Positions 1 through 7,883 of a DNA stretch of 64,000 nucleotides are shown in pieces; position 1 is the stretch's first letter, and each line of letters starts with the position of its first letter. This DNA comes from Gloeocapsopsis crepidinum LEGE 06123 (GTDB lineage: Bacteria > Cyanobacteriota > Cyanobacteriia > Cyanobacteriales > Chroococcidiopsidaceae). The notes beneath the pieces were generated by a model. The model saw nothing but the letters and a program-made list of their open reading frames with translations. It did not search any database and was not told where the DNA came from. A program made the translations under genes and the position numbers. Location: assembly GCF_015207655.1 (NCBI RefSeq), contig NZ_JADEWN010000007.1, positions 62,001-126,000 on the forward strand, in the 5' to 3' direction.

Positions 1-106
1 GATATAACTAATGTATTGGTAGGGTAAGGTTTATCAAATACCTTTAAATTCAATCAACCTTTGATTTAATCCGCTCATGCACAATCCAAGATATACTTGA
101 TACCTT

Positions 107-382
107 TTAAACGATTGGGCTGCCTGCCCAATTAACTAAAGATTGAATTGCGTTTAGCCCATCGTACATAGAACCACCTTGTAGAAAAGCTGTGTTGAGA
201 TAGTTATAGTAAGATATATAGTCATATTGGTGAGCTGCAATTATTGATGGATCTAAGGTTGCAACTATAGGTGCATACCAATTGCTCTGCCAATCATAAC
301 CACCTAAATTACCGCCGTTAATGTTAGCAGCTTCCTCAGTTGTAAGTTCAGTGAAAAGTGTTTGATTGTCGATAGTTTTCAT
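107..382 (-). CDS. Double-glycine leader peptide (bacteriocin/EbfG-like small secreted protein)
   Basis: A 91-aa protein. Residues 1-24 look like a class II bacteriocin leader: a short acidic stretch with FTELTTEEAANINGG, ending in Gly-Gly where a C39-peptidase ABC exporter would cut. The mature part would be about 67 aa, rich in Tyr, Asn, Ala and Ser, with no cysteine, which argues against a lanthipeptide. The ATG follows a good ribosome site (GGAGAA) on the minus strand. The leader closely resembles that of the peptide at 4766-4990, beyond the exoprotein gene. Small GG-leader proteins exported by a peptidase transporter promote biofilm in Synechococcus elongatus (EbfG family); a similar role here is inference. 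No exporter gene lies in the window. Confidence 0.75.
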   Translation of the reverse strand: MKTIDNQTLFTELTTEEAANINGGNLGGYDWQSNWYAPIVATLDPSIIAAHQYDYISYYNYLNTAFLQGGSMYDGLNAIQSLVNWAGSPIV

Positions 383-759
383 GTCTAATTTCTCCTGGAT
401 TGAGTTTGATTTTAGTTACTCATAACTATTACTTGATTTGTTTTTTTTTGAGTAACTGTTGCTTTGATTTATACAATAAAGGAAGCAGCGAACTGGTGTA
501 TTAACCTTTGTGCGAAGTTAAATGTTAAGCTAGGAAACAAAAATTGCACAATCATGTAACTGCCATTGCAGAAAATTACATTGAAGGATTAGGAGAAGAA
601 AAAATTGAATTTTCCGCACGAATTACAGATGCCCTTGACTAAAGTTCGGGCTACCCAAGCAAAGTGTGCCTTCGCACACTCTCTATCAGAGTTTTAGTAG
701 TAAGTCCAGGGAAGTAAACCTTGTTTGTCGAGCAGCGAATTTATTCGCCAACCTCTGAT
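383..759. other. Intergenic region with promoter side of the leader-peptide gene and a hairpin repeat
   Basis: This 377-base gap is AT-rich near the peptide gene and presumably carries its promoter on the minus strand. Around 641-680 it holds a copy of a short hairpin repeat (arms AGTGTGC and GCACACT). Near 730-748 a small GCGAAT/ATTCGC palindrome is visible. I see no convincing gene. Confidence 0.5.
641..682 (-). repeat. Short interspersed hairpin repeat, copy 1
   Basis: Arms AGTGTGC and GCACACT enclose a CTTC loop (about 663-680). On the minus strand the flank reads CTTTGCTTGGGTAGCCC followed by GAAC and AGTC. The same flank (CTTTGCTTGGATAGCCC, GAAG, AGTC) follows the hairpin at 36099-36120. 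The arm sequences differ while the pairing and flank are kept, which is typical of a mobile or structured repeat family rather than chance. Confidence 0.6.
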
Positions 760-3700
760 CTATAACCATTTGTCACATTCACGACTTAAGATGATTTGCC
801 CATTTGCAAGACGATAAGCAGCTTGTGGTTCGACAATCGGATCACCTATTTTCCAAGGACGACGTGTAGAAGTGGAATCGCTTTCTACACCGCGCACATT
901 TCCTGTGGGATAAGGTGACACAGCAGCATCTCCAGGACGACTGGGTAAATTACCCCTACCTGTGATGGTAAATGTTCCGCCGCGATCGCTACTGCGAGCA
1001 ATACAACTATTGGCAACCAAAGCATTTGTATCAATTATATTTTCAGGTAATTCTGTCAGGCTATTTTGCAGAAAGCTCACATCTGGTATTGTGACGACTC
1101 CAGATACTGCACCAGTGGCGTTAATATCGGCGCGATCGTTGTTATCTAGGATATCGGGATTGATGTTAAAAGAATTAGTAGTAAAACTATTCCCAAAGTA
1201 AGCAGGAGTGTTGAGAGTAATGTTTCCGCCTTGTCCGTCTTGAGCAAAAGCAAAGATATCGCTGTCATCAAAAGCAATAATTGAATCAGCAGCTAAAGTA
1301 ATATCACCACCACTACCTGCACCACTAGCAACATTGGTTCGGATATCACTGTCACCGCGTAAGCGGATGTTTCTAGCGTTGATAGCGATCGCACCACCTG
1401 AAGATTGACTAGAACTAGTAGAAATGTCGCCGTTATTAGCTTCTAGTTCGCGAACAGTAATACTAATATTTTCGGCTTCTCCTAGTTCATCATTGCTAGT
1501 AATAAGTTCATCACCTGCTCCAGATTCCGAACTGATAGAACTTCCATCATTAAGGGTGATTTGGTTAGCATTGATGGTAATGTCTCCCGCAGTTCCGATG
1601 ATTTCCGTGTTGGCTGATATCCTTGCTCCATCATAGATAGATAGAGAACCTGCAGTAATATTTATATCTCCACCATTACCTGATGTTCCTGGTCGCCTGT
1701 CTTCTTGAGTGGCACCACTAAAAATACCAACATCAGCACCAGTTAAGACAATCGAGTTAGCATTGATATCGATTTTTCCAGCATTTCCTTGTCCTTGAGT
1801 TCTGGTGTTGATTTCTTGATAGCCAGAGAGAGATAGCGTCTCTGTCGTAATCTGAATATTACCGCCTCTTCCCACTGCTTCGGGTTCTACTTGAGTCAAA
1901 GCACCGCCACTGAGTGTACTGATATCGCTCCTAAAGGTGACACTCTCCCGCGCATTAATAATTATGTCGCCTCCATTACCACGTGCTTCAGTATCAGCAC
2001 GCAAATTTGCACCAATATCTAGTAGCAGTGAACCCGTCGTAATTTTGATATCTCCTCCATCTCCAATTCCACCTACGCCTCCTCCTTGTTCTTCACAAGC
2101 GCAGGTTACTTCAGCGAACATATCCGAGCCTTGCAGTAATTCGACAGAATCACGCGCATTGATGATGATATCACCTGAATCACCTGTTCCTGCCGTGCTT
2201 GTATTTATTTGGGAACTGTCCAAACGCAAAGCACCAGTATTTATCGTTATGTCTCCACCTTTACCTTCTCCTCCAAAATTAACACTGCTGGTAATTATCG
2301 AGCCATCGGTAGTATTAATAAAGTCAACTATACCGAGATTGACATCTCCTATACCTACTAGAGAGACAATATCTTGTGCTTCAATAAATATTCCTCCAGC
2401 ATCTCCCCGTCCATCGACATCTGAGAAAATCTGCGCTAAATCAGTGAGGAACAACGAACCTGTTTTGATACTAATACCGTTACTATCACCAACTCCCCCA
2501 ACTCCAACATCATTGGAAATGTAGCCTCTTGACAAAGAAACAGTATTATCAGCTTCAATTTCAATTTTGCCAGCATTTCCTTCACCAAAGGTGCTGGTAT
2601 TTACTTTTCCATCATCTCTGATAAAAATATTTCCGGCGTCAACTTTGATATCTCCACCACGTCCTACAGCACCAGCATATACATCAGTGAACAAACCACT
2701 AGAAAATCCATCACTGTCTACACCATCAAAAGTAACTGTGTCTGTTGCTCGAATGGTTATATTTCCCGCATTTCCTTGTCCGCGAGTAAAGGAATTGATT
2801 TGACTGCCATTCGTTACAAAGAGGGAACTAGTAGTAATGTCAATTTTGCCAGCGTTGCCAACTGCTTCACTACTTTGGACATTATTGACAATATATGAAC
2901 TACCATCTAGCGAAATTGTCTTATCGGCTGTAATCGCAATATTGCCTGAATCACCTTGACCGAAAGTGCTAGATTTTATTAACCCGCCATCTTTAATAAC
3001 CAAGTTTCCAGCTTGAATGTTGATATCTCGACCAATTCCTACAGCACCACTACCAATATCGCCAAATATTCCGCTATTTGTACCAGAGATTGTTAGTGCA
3101 TCGCGCACATTGACATTCACACTACCACCTTCACCTCGACCACCTGCCAGTGAATCAGAAGCTGCACGAACACTCACTCCTAATTGCCCACCATTAGTTA
3201 GAGACAAAGATCCAGCAATAATGTTGATATCACCACCATTACCAACAGCTCCAGGTTGTACATCACTAAAAGAAGCACTAGGAAATCCATTACTATCGAC
3301 ACTATCAAAAGTGACTGCATCCCTTGCTTGAATCGTGATATTTCCCGCGTTTCCTTGTCCGCGAGTCAAAGAATCTATTTGACCGCCATCACTTACAGAA
3401 AGTGAACCAGTTTTAATAGTGATATTGCCTGCATTACCTACTGCTTGAGATTGAACGGAGTTGAAAATGAGGCTACCTGTTCCTGCAAGCTTGATTTGCT
3501 CTGTAGCATCAATTACAATGTCTCCTGCTTGAGAGTTAGCTGTTCCTAAACCTTCCCCGATCCCTGCAAAAAATTCACTACTTGCTAAAATCTCTACATT
3601 TCGAGCATGAGCTGCAATACTACCGCCACCATCAGCAATAACACCAACTACAGCGTTGTTAGCGAGGGATATGTCTCCTCGTTGTACGCCTTCAGGAAAA

Positions 3701-4488
3701 CTCAAACTGAAATTACTTCCATCAGCCTGAATTACCACACTTCCAGCTTCTGTCAATCCTCCTAACTCAATGTGTCCGCCAGAAGCGATCGCCCATCCTC
3801 CATCCATGCTGACATCGCCGCCAACAAACAACAAACTCTTCCCATCAGGAACGCGCAACCCAAAGACATTAAGACCCCCTGGATCTTGTCCTGCTGGCGC
3901 TTGAGAGTTATTAACGATCGCTGCGTTTTGATTGATCTGGTTAAATAATAATGCTGATGGATTAACTGTTAACAGCGATGGAGTTTCTAGATTTGTTGCA
4001 CTAAAAATTCCTTGAGTGCCAAACTGCAGCGCATTTGCAGTAGTTGCGACAAATGAACCATTAACATCTAAACTGGCATTTTCACCAAAAATAATACCGT
4101 TGGGATTAAGTAAAAATAGATTAGCATTACCTAAAACACCTAATATTCCCCTAATTTCAGAAATATTATTACCCGTAACTCGGCTGAAAATATTCTCGAT
4201 TCCTTGAGGATTAGCGAAGTTAACTGCTTTTCCTTCACTGACATTAAATTCTTGAAAACTATGAAACAGATTTGTGCTGCGAATGGCTCCACCATCAATG
4301 CGATCGCTATTTGCATCAACTGAATTAACTACAGATGATTCACTACCCAAGGTAGAATCGGGCTGAATTTGCGCGAGAACGTATGTTTTTGATGATGCGT
4401 TAGCGAAGCTTAACGAAGTTATCGCGCCACCTGTTATGAGAGTGACTACTCCAAACTGCCAGAACCCAGTCAGCCAAGCTTTTGTCAT
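760..4488 (-). CDS. Two-partner-secretion filamentous-haemagglutinin-like exoprotein (TpsA)
   Basis: A 1242-aa exported adhesin-like protein. Residues 1-40 form a signal peptide (basic start, hydrophobic core, ending near VLAQ). Residues about 41-160 are the TPS secretion domain, with the diagnostic NPNGIIFG at 128-135 followed by a Gly-Ser-Phe-Val-Ala-Thr-Thr stretch. From about 300 to 1100 the protein consists of irregular repeats of the type GNAGNI or GGDINI followed by LSLxxGxQI, expected to form a right-handed beta-helix. The end (NSCIARSS, then a Gly-Thr-Phe-Thr turn and Pro-rich PSRPGD) is the usual tail of cyanobacterial members. Such proteins need an outer-membrane TpsB partner, and none is in the window. 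Two GG-leader peptide genes flank it, suggesting a cell-surface or biofilm locus. Long antisense frames are shadows of its repeats. Confidence 0.93.
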   Translation of the reverse strand: MTKAWLTGFWQFGVVTLITGGAITSLSFANASSKTYVLAQIQPDSTLGSESSVVNSVDANSDRIDGGAIRSTNLFHSFQEFNVSEGKAVNFANPQGIENIFSRVTGNNISEIRGILGVLGNANLFLLNPNGIIFGENASLDVNGSFVATTANALQFGTQGIFSATNLETPSLLTVNPSALLFNQINQNAAIVNNSQAPAGQDPGGLNVFGLRVPDGKSLLFVGGDVSMDGGWAIASGGHIELGGLTEAGSVVIQADGSNFSLSFPEGVQRGDISLANNAVVGVIADGGGSIAAHARNVEILASSEFFAGIGEGLGTANSQAGDIVIDATEQIKLAGTGSLIFNSVQSQAVGNAGNITIKTGSLSVSDGGQIDSLTRGQGNAGNITIQARDAVTFDSVDSNGFPSASFSDVQPGAVGNGGDINIIAGSLSLTNGGQLGVSVRAASDSLAGGRGEGGSVNVNVRDALTISGTNSGIFGDIGSGAVGIGRDINIQAGNLVIKDGGLIKSSTFGQGDSGNIAITADKTISLDGSSYIVNNVQSSEAVGNAGKIDITTSSLFVTNGSQINSFTRGQGNAGNITIRATDTVTFDGVDSDGFSSGLFTDVYAGAVGRGGDIKVDAGNIFIRDDGKVNTSTFGEGNAGKIEIEADNTVSLSRGYISNDVGVGGVGDSNGISIKTGSLFLTDLAQIFSDVDGRGDAGGIFIEAQDIVSLVGIGDVNLGIVDFINTTDGSIITSSVNFGGEGKGGDITINTGALRLDSSQINTSTAGTGDSGDIIINARDSVELLQGSDMFAEVTCACEEQGGGVGGIGDGGDIKITTGSLLLDIGANLRADTEARGNGGDIIINARESVTFRSDISTLSGGALTQVEPEAVGRGGNIQITTETLSLSGYQEINTRTQGQGNAGKIDINANSIVLTGADVGIFSGATQEDRRPGTSGNGGDINITAGSLSIYDGARISANTEIIGTAGDITINANQITLNDGSSISSESGAGDELITSNDELGEAENISITVRELEANNGDISTSSSQSSGGAIAINARNIRLRGDSDIRTNVASGAGSGGDITLAADSIIAFDDSDIFAFAQDGQGGNITLNTPAYFGNSFTTNSFNINPDILDNNDRADINATGAVSGVVTIPDVSFLQNSLTELPENIIDTNALVANSCIARSSDRGGTFTITGRGNLPSRPGDAAVSPYPTGNVRGVESDSTSTRRPWKIGDPIVEPQAAYRLANGQIILSRECDKWL

Positions 4489-4765
4489 TACAGTGACTTC
4501 CTCTGCAAACCTTGAGCGTGGATTTTTTATTAATACAGCAGAGTGTCGGATTTTCTAAGCGATCAAGCAAAATTTTTTAGATTTCGAGAGCATTACTACT
4601 TTGCACTTTTCTGCAATCTTGCTTGCCAAACTCAACAAATAAGTTTGTACAAAAAGCTATTACTTTTTATTTATCTAAATTTATCCTTGGAATTATAGAG
4701 CGACTAAATAAATTGAATATCAATCACTCTACTAACTCTCATCGCATGATACTTAGGAGTTAATT

Positions 4766-4990
4766 ATGAAGATCGAAAACTTATCTTTTCTGACTGAGCT
4801 TACTGACGAAGATGCTAGCTATGTCAATGGTGGATCTGATTCTATTTTCGATGATCTTATAATAGGCATTCCTACCCCTATTTATACTTATCCCAATCCA
4901 AACTATCCTCGCTTTCTTGACATTCTTGATAACAATTGCAATGATTCATCGAGGGTTGACTTTATTAAGGGTATTTTTGGAATAAGTTAG
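4766..4990 (+). CDS. Double-glycine leader peptide, second member
   Basis: A 74-aa protein. Its first 23 residues carry FLTELTDEDASYVNGG, a double-glycine leader nearly matching that of the 107-382 peptide. The predicted mature part is about 51 aa, rich in Asp, Pro, Tyr and Ile, with PIYTYPNPNYPR in the middle and one cysteine, and unlike the core of the other peptide. The ATG has a clear ribosome site (AGGAG, 9 bases upstream), and a strong hairpin follows the stop. Conserved leader with divergent core is the pattern of families exported by peptidase-containing ABC transporters. Whether it is a bacteriocin, a biofilm matrix protein or a modified peptide cannot be told from sequence. Confidence 0.75.
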   Translation: MKIENLSFLTELTDEDASYVNGGSDSIFDDLIIGIPTPIYTYPNPNYPRFLDILDNNCNDSSRVDFIKGIFGIS

Positions 4991-5027
4991 AACAACAGCT
5001 TAATTTGAATATTTAGCTATGCTGAAA

Positions 5028-5060
5028 ACCACTCATCAATTAATGAGTGGTGTTTGTGGT
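5028..5060 (+). terminator. Hairpin terminator after the second leader peptide
   Basis: The 9-bp perfect stem ACCACTCAT/ATGAGTGGT (5028-5036 with 5043-5051) has a CAATTA loop and is followed by a T/G-rich tail. It lies 38 bases after the peptide stop. Confidence 0.65.
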
Positions 5061-5317
5061 TTGAAAATCAACAATATGAGCGCGAATCTTATAATCTAAT
5101 ATTGAAACACTCATAATATTGATGAGTACTTTTTTGTAAAAGCGATTGCAATACCCTCATATTTTCAATGGTAGGGTATACTCTACTATGGGTAAGTCTC
5201 TTCTGAAATTATTCTGCCGCGTCTCGATTCTAAAGTTTTGTATAGGTCAGAGGAGGACATCCTATGACCTACTTTTGGCGTGCATCTACATTATTCGTGC
5301 AAGAGGTTTGACGATCT
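5061..5317. other. Intergenic region without recognised gene
   Basis: Beyond the hairpin I see only AT-rich sequence up to the end of the cytochrome b-like gene. An open frame from about 5146 on the plus strand runs into that gene antisense, lacks a ribosome site and resembles nothing. Confidence 0.5.
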
Positions 5318-5986
5318 CTACGAAAGTGTTTGCGAGAAGTTCCTTTCTTGTTGCGATCGCTCAAGTTTTACTGCGGCTGTTGGTGTTTCAACCGTAGCGC
5401 CTTTCATTTCTTTTTCTTGCTGTAGTAAACCCCACAAGTGAATGATAGCAAGTACGATCGCCCCTACAGATAGGAGATAGCTGTGTATAGTGTACAGGTG
5501 TGCCACAGTCGTTGTATTAACAGCTCCACCACCTGTAAGAATATTGCGTAAGCTACCACCAATCAATGGAATTGCTTCAATAGTGCTTAACTCAATGCGA
5601 AAACGCCAGTAACCTATTTGACTCCAGTCAAGAAGCATTGCAGTCCAACTTAAGCCAATTGCAGATAAAGTCAATAGAATGCCACTGATCCACGCAGTCA
5701 GCCAACTAGAACGAAACTGTCTACCAAGAAACATTACAACGATTTGAATGAGTGCTGTGACAATTAGGGCATTACCAGCAAGGTCGTGAATACTATGAAT
5801 CAGCGCTCCATTAGCAATCTCAGTATTAATCCAGTTTAATGATTGATATGCTCTACCTGCGACTGGTTCATAGTAGAAAGACAGCAAAATTCCTGTTACT
5901 GCTGCCATAACGCTCAACGAAATAATTGCTACTGATAGAACTGTCGAAAGTCGCCGCAGGACGAATTCGTACGAGATATTTTTCAT
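5318..5986 (-). CDS. Cytochrome b N-terminal-domain (PetB-like) membrane protein
   Basis: A 222-aa protein with four hydrophobic helices, laid out like cytochrome b6. It has SFYYEP after helix A, SIHDLAG in helix B, STIEAIPLIGGSLRNIL in the CD loop (compare the PEAIP loop of PetB), and IHSYLL...IIHLW in helix D. His67, His168 and His183 match three of the four bis-histidine haem ligands. The fourth position, 14 residues after His67, is Gln81. The protein has no cysteine, so covalent haem c(i) attachment as at PetB Cys35 is impossible. It is therefore a PetB paralogue and not the b6f subunit: no petD adjoins it. The start is the ATG at 5986, just before the first helix. Its electron partners are unknown. 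Confidence 0.8.
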   Translation of the reverse strand: MKNISYEFVLRRLSTVLSVAIISLSVMAAVTGILLSFYYEPVAGRAYQSLNWINTEIANGALIHSIHDLAGNALIVTALIQIVVMFLGRQFRSSWLTAWISGILLTLSAIGLSWTAMLLDWSQIGYWRFRIELSTIEAIPLIGGSLRNILTGGGAVNTTTVAHLYTIHSYLLSVGAIVLAIIHLWGLLQQEKEMKGATVETPTAAVKLERSQQERNFSQTLS

Positions 5987-6089
5987 AACTAACTTTTCCC
6001 TGCGTTTACAAATTTATACTTTTGTTAAGATCTTAACGCGATTTTTAATAAAGGTGTTCTTTTGTAAAGCAGATTTTGATTCGTTGTAC

Positions 6090-6785
6090 TTATGCTAAGT
6101 AAGTAATCCAAGATGGCAATACGGAAGGCGAACCGTACCATAACCCAGGCGATCGCGGTGAGTGATTCACGCCTTCAATCACTAAGTTGTCTGCCCCAGC
6201 AAGGTGAGCTGCTACGATAGGTGTAATGCCATCTCCCCAACAGTTTCCTTGACCGCAGGTTAACTGATAACTGCTGTAAGCTAACCAACTGCCACGACGT
6301 CGCTGTCCAAAGATTGTTTTCCCTGCAACACAGACGTAACGAACATGTGGGTAAAAAGCACCAGGATAGTTATGATTGACAAAATCAAGGCTCCAGCGCG
6401 TCCAGCGTTCTAGACTAGTGTGAGGAGTTCCTAGTGTAATTAACGTAGCAACATACTGGTGAGCCTGCCAAGGCGTTGTCACCTCAACTTGCGCACGACC
6501 AATATAAGGCTTGTCTCCTAAGTAAATTCGAGAAATCCACCCACCAGCCGAGTGTCCAATCAAATTGACACAGGAAGCATTATATTGCTGTAAGACTTGT
6601 TTAACCGTGCGGTCAAGCTGCTGCAATATTGGTGTAACTGGTCTTCCGCCCAAAGTTACTAACCAATCGCGACGCCGTAGAGGTACAGTGACAGTAGGAA
6701 AACCCTCTTGTTGTAAAGCTTGTTCGAGTTCGCGGTAAGCGATCGCACCTTCAAGATATCCAGGCAAAATAACAGTCGGCAGCAT
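6090..6785 (-). CDS. Alpha/beta-hydrolase, lipase/esterase-like
   Basis: A 231-aa soluble protein. It starts with a hydrophobic strand and an oxyanion-type turn (VILPGYLEG, residues 4-12) and has the nucleophile elbow GHSAGG near residue 80, in a strand-turn-helix context (VNLIGHSAGGW). A later LGTPH motif and a C-terminal GVNHSP segment supply the expected catalytic histidine. This is the pattern of triacylglycerol-lipase-like or PGAP1-like hydrolases; the substrate cannot be inferred. The ATG at 6785 directly precedes the first strand. It diverges from cobI with about 85 bases between them, so the two may share a promoter region. Confidence 0.8.
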   Translation of the reverse strand: MLPTVILPGYLEGAIAYRELEQALQQEGFPTVTVPLRRRDWLVTLGGRPVTPILQQLDRTVKQVLQQYNASCVNLIGHSAGGWISRIYLGDKPYIGRAQVEVTTPWQAHQYVATLITLGTPHTSLERWTRWSLDFVNHNYPGAFYPHVRYVCVAGKTIFGQRRRGSWLAYSSYQLTCGQGNCWGDGITPIVAAHLAGADNLVIEGVNHSPRSPGLWYGSPSVLPSWITYLA

Positions 6786-6869
6786 GAGGAGGGGTGAGGA
6801 GCGAGGGATTAGGGGCTAGGGAATAAATTTCAGTATACTCATATCAATTCTTTGATCTGTGACCCCTCC

Positions 6870-7601
6870 ATGACAATCGGCACTCTTTACGGCATTAGTG
6901 TAGGTCCAGGCGATCCGGAATTAATTACCTTGAAAGGTTGGCGGTGCTTGCAACAAGTGCCTGTTGTCGCTTTTCCTGCAGGAGTTGAAGGTAAACCTGG
7001 TTATGCGCAGCAAACTGTGACACAGTGGCTACAACCTCAACAAGTACAACTAGCACTAACTTTTCCTTATGTACAAGAGATGACGGTACTAACAGCAGCT
7101 TGGCAAACTGCTGCACAACGAGTTTGGCAATATCTTTCTCAAGGCAAAGATGTTGCTTTTGCGTGTGAAGGTGATGTCAGTTTCTACAGTACGTTTACAT
7201 ACTTAGCGCAAACACTACAAGAATTACAGCCTACGGCAATCGTTAAAGTTATCCCTGGAGTCTGTTCGCCAATGGCAGCAACAGCAGCGTTAGGATTGCC
7301 ATTAACACTGCGGCAAGAGCGACTAGCTGTCTTACCAGCGCTTTATACTGTGAAAGAATTAGAAGCAGTACTCGACTGGGCAGACGTTGTTGTCTTGATG
7401 AAAGTCAGTTCTGTTTATGAGGAAGTATGGAAAGTACTACAGCAGCACGATTTTCTAGAAAATAGCTGGATTATAGAACGCGCAACATTGCCACAGCAAA
7501 AAATTTATACCAATTTGCGATCGCACCCAAATTTAAAGTTATCGTATTTTTCTTTGTTGATTGTGCAACTTGGGCGATCGCCCAACGTCGTGAAACAATA
7601 G
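6870..7601 (+). CDS. cobI: Precorrin-2 C20-methyltransferase
   Basis: This enzyme methylates C20 of precorrin-2 (or cobalt-factor II) using S-adenosylmethionine, an early step of cobalamin synthesis. The N-terminus GTLYGISVGPGDPELITLKG is the SAM-binding loop of the family, and CEGDVSFYST is the second signature; IPGVCSPMAA follows. I prefer the ATG at 6870, because homologues begin just before this loop; the longer frame from a TTG at 6852 adds only six residues. The length (243 aa) is normal. No other cobalamin gene is adjacent, as is common in cyanobacteria, where this pathway is scattered. Confidence 0.93.
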   Translation: MTIGTLYGISVGPGDPELITLKGWRCLQQVPVVAFPAGVEGKPGYAQQTVTQWLQPQQVQLALTFPYVQEMTVLTAAWQTAAQRVWQYLSQGKDVAFACEGDVSFYSTFTYLAQTLQELQPTAIVKVIPGVCSPMAATAALGLPLTLRQERLAVLPALYTVKELEAVLDWADVVVLMKVSSVYEEVWKVLQQHDFLENSWIIERATLPQQKIYTNLRSHPNLKLSYFSLLIVQLGRSPNVVKQ

Positions 7602-7883
7602 CTGTCAAGTTCGCCAATAACTCAAAACGTTAAATAAAATTAAAAACTACCTTGCTATATCAAACTTGGCAAATAAACGTTTGCCCGTACACAATCAATA
7701 CTGAATACCTATTTTCTCGATCAAACACTGGTAACTTTGCTGTTCTAGTGTTAAGAGTAGAAAGGTTAATATCAAGATCTATAGATATACTTTCGACTGC
7801 AATAGCGTGTTACTTCATGATGAGTATCGCGTTACTCACAGTCATTCGCTTGTAAATACGGAGACGAGTGTACCTTACCTGCC
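7602..7883. other. Intergenic region before the TonB-like gene
   Basis: About 280 bases, AT-rich. A 67-codon frame at 7652-7855 has no ribosome site and no recognisable features, so I do not call it. I see no terminator or promoter that I can defend. Confidence 0.4.

Noticed and set aside
529-643. Fragment reading TAIAENYIEGLGEE in the gap after the first peptide gene
   Set aside because: The frame lacks a start codon and is interrupted a few codons later; I could not link it to any family.
962-4207. Several plus-strand open frames of 60-195 codons
   Set aside because: All lie antisense to the repetitive exoprotein gene, lack ribosome sites and have Pro/Ser-rich shadow composition.
760-4488. 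Tandem GNAGNI and GGDINI repeats, seen as possible CRISPR-like or tandem DNA repeats
   Set aside because: The periodicity is at protein level (beta-helix turns of the exoprotein) with irregular DNA spacing and no conserved unit/spacer layout.
5146-5397. 83-codon plus-strand frame overlapping the cytochrome b-like gene
   Set aside because: No ribosome site, no recognisable features, and it overlaps a well-supported gene antisense.
7652-7855. 67-codon frame before the TonB-like gene
   Set aside because: No ribosome site or conserved-looking composition.
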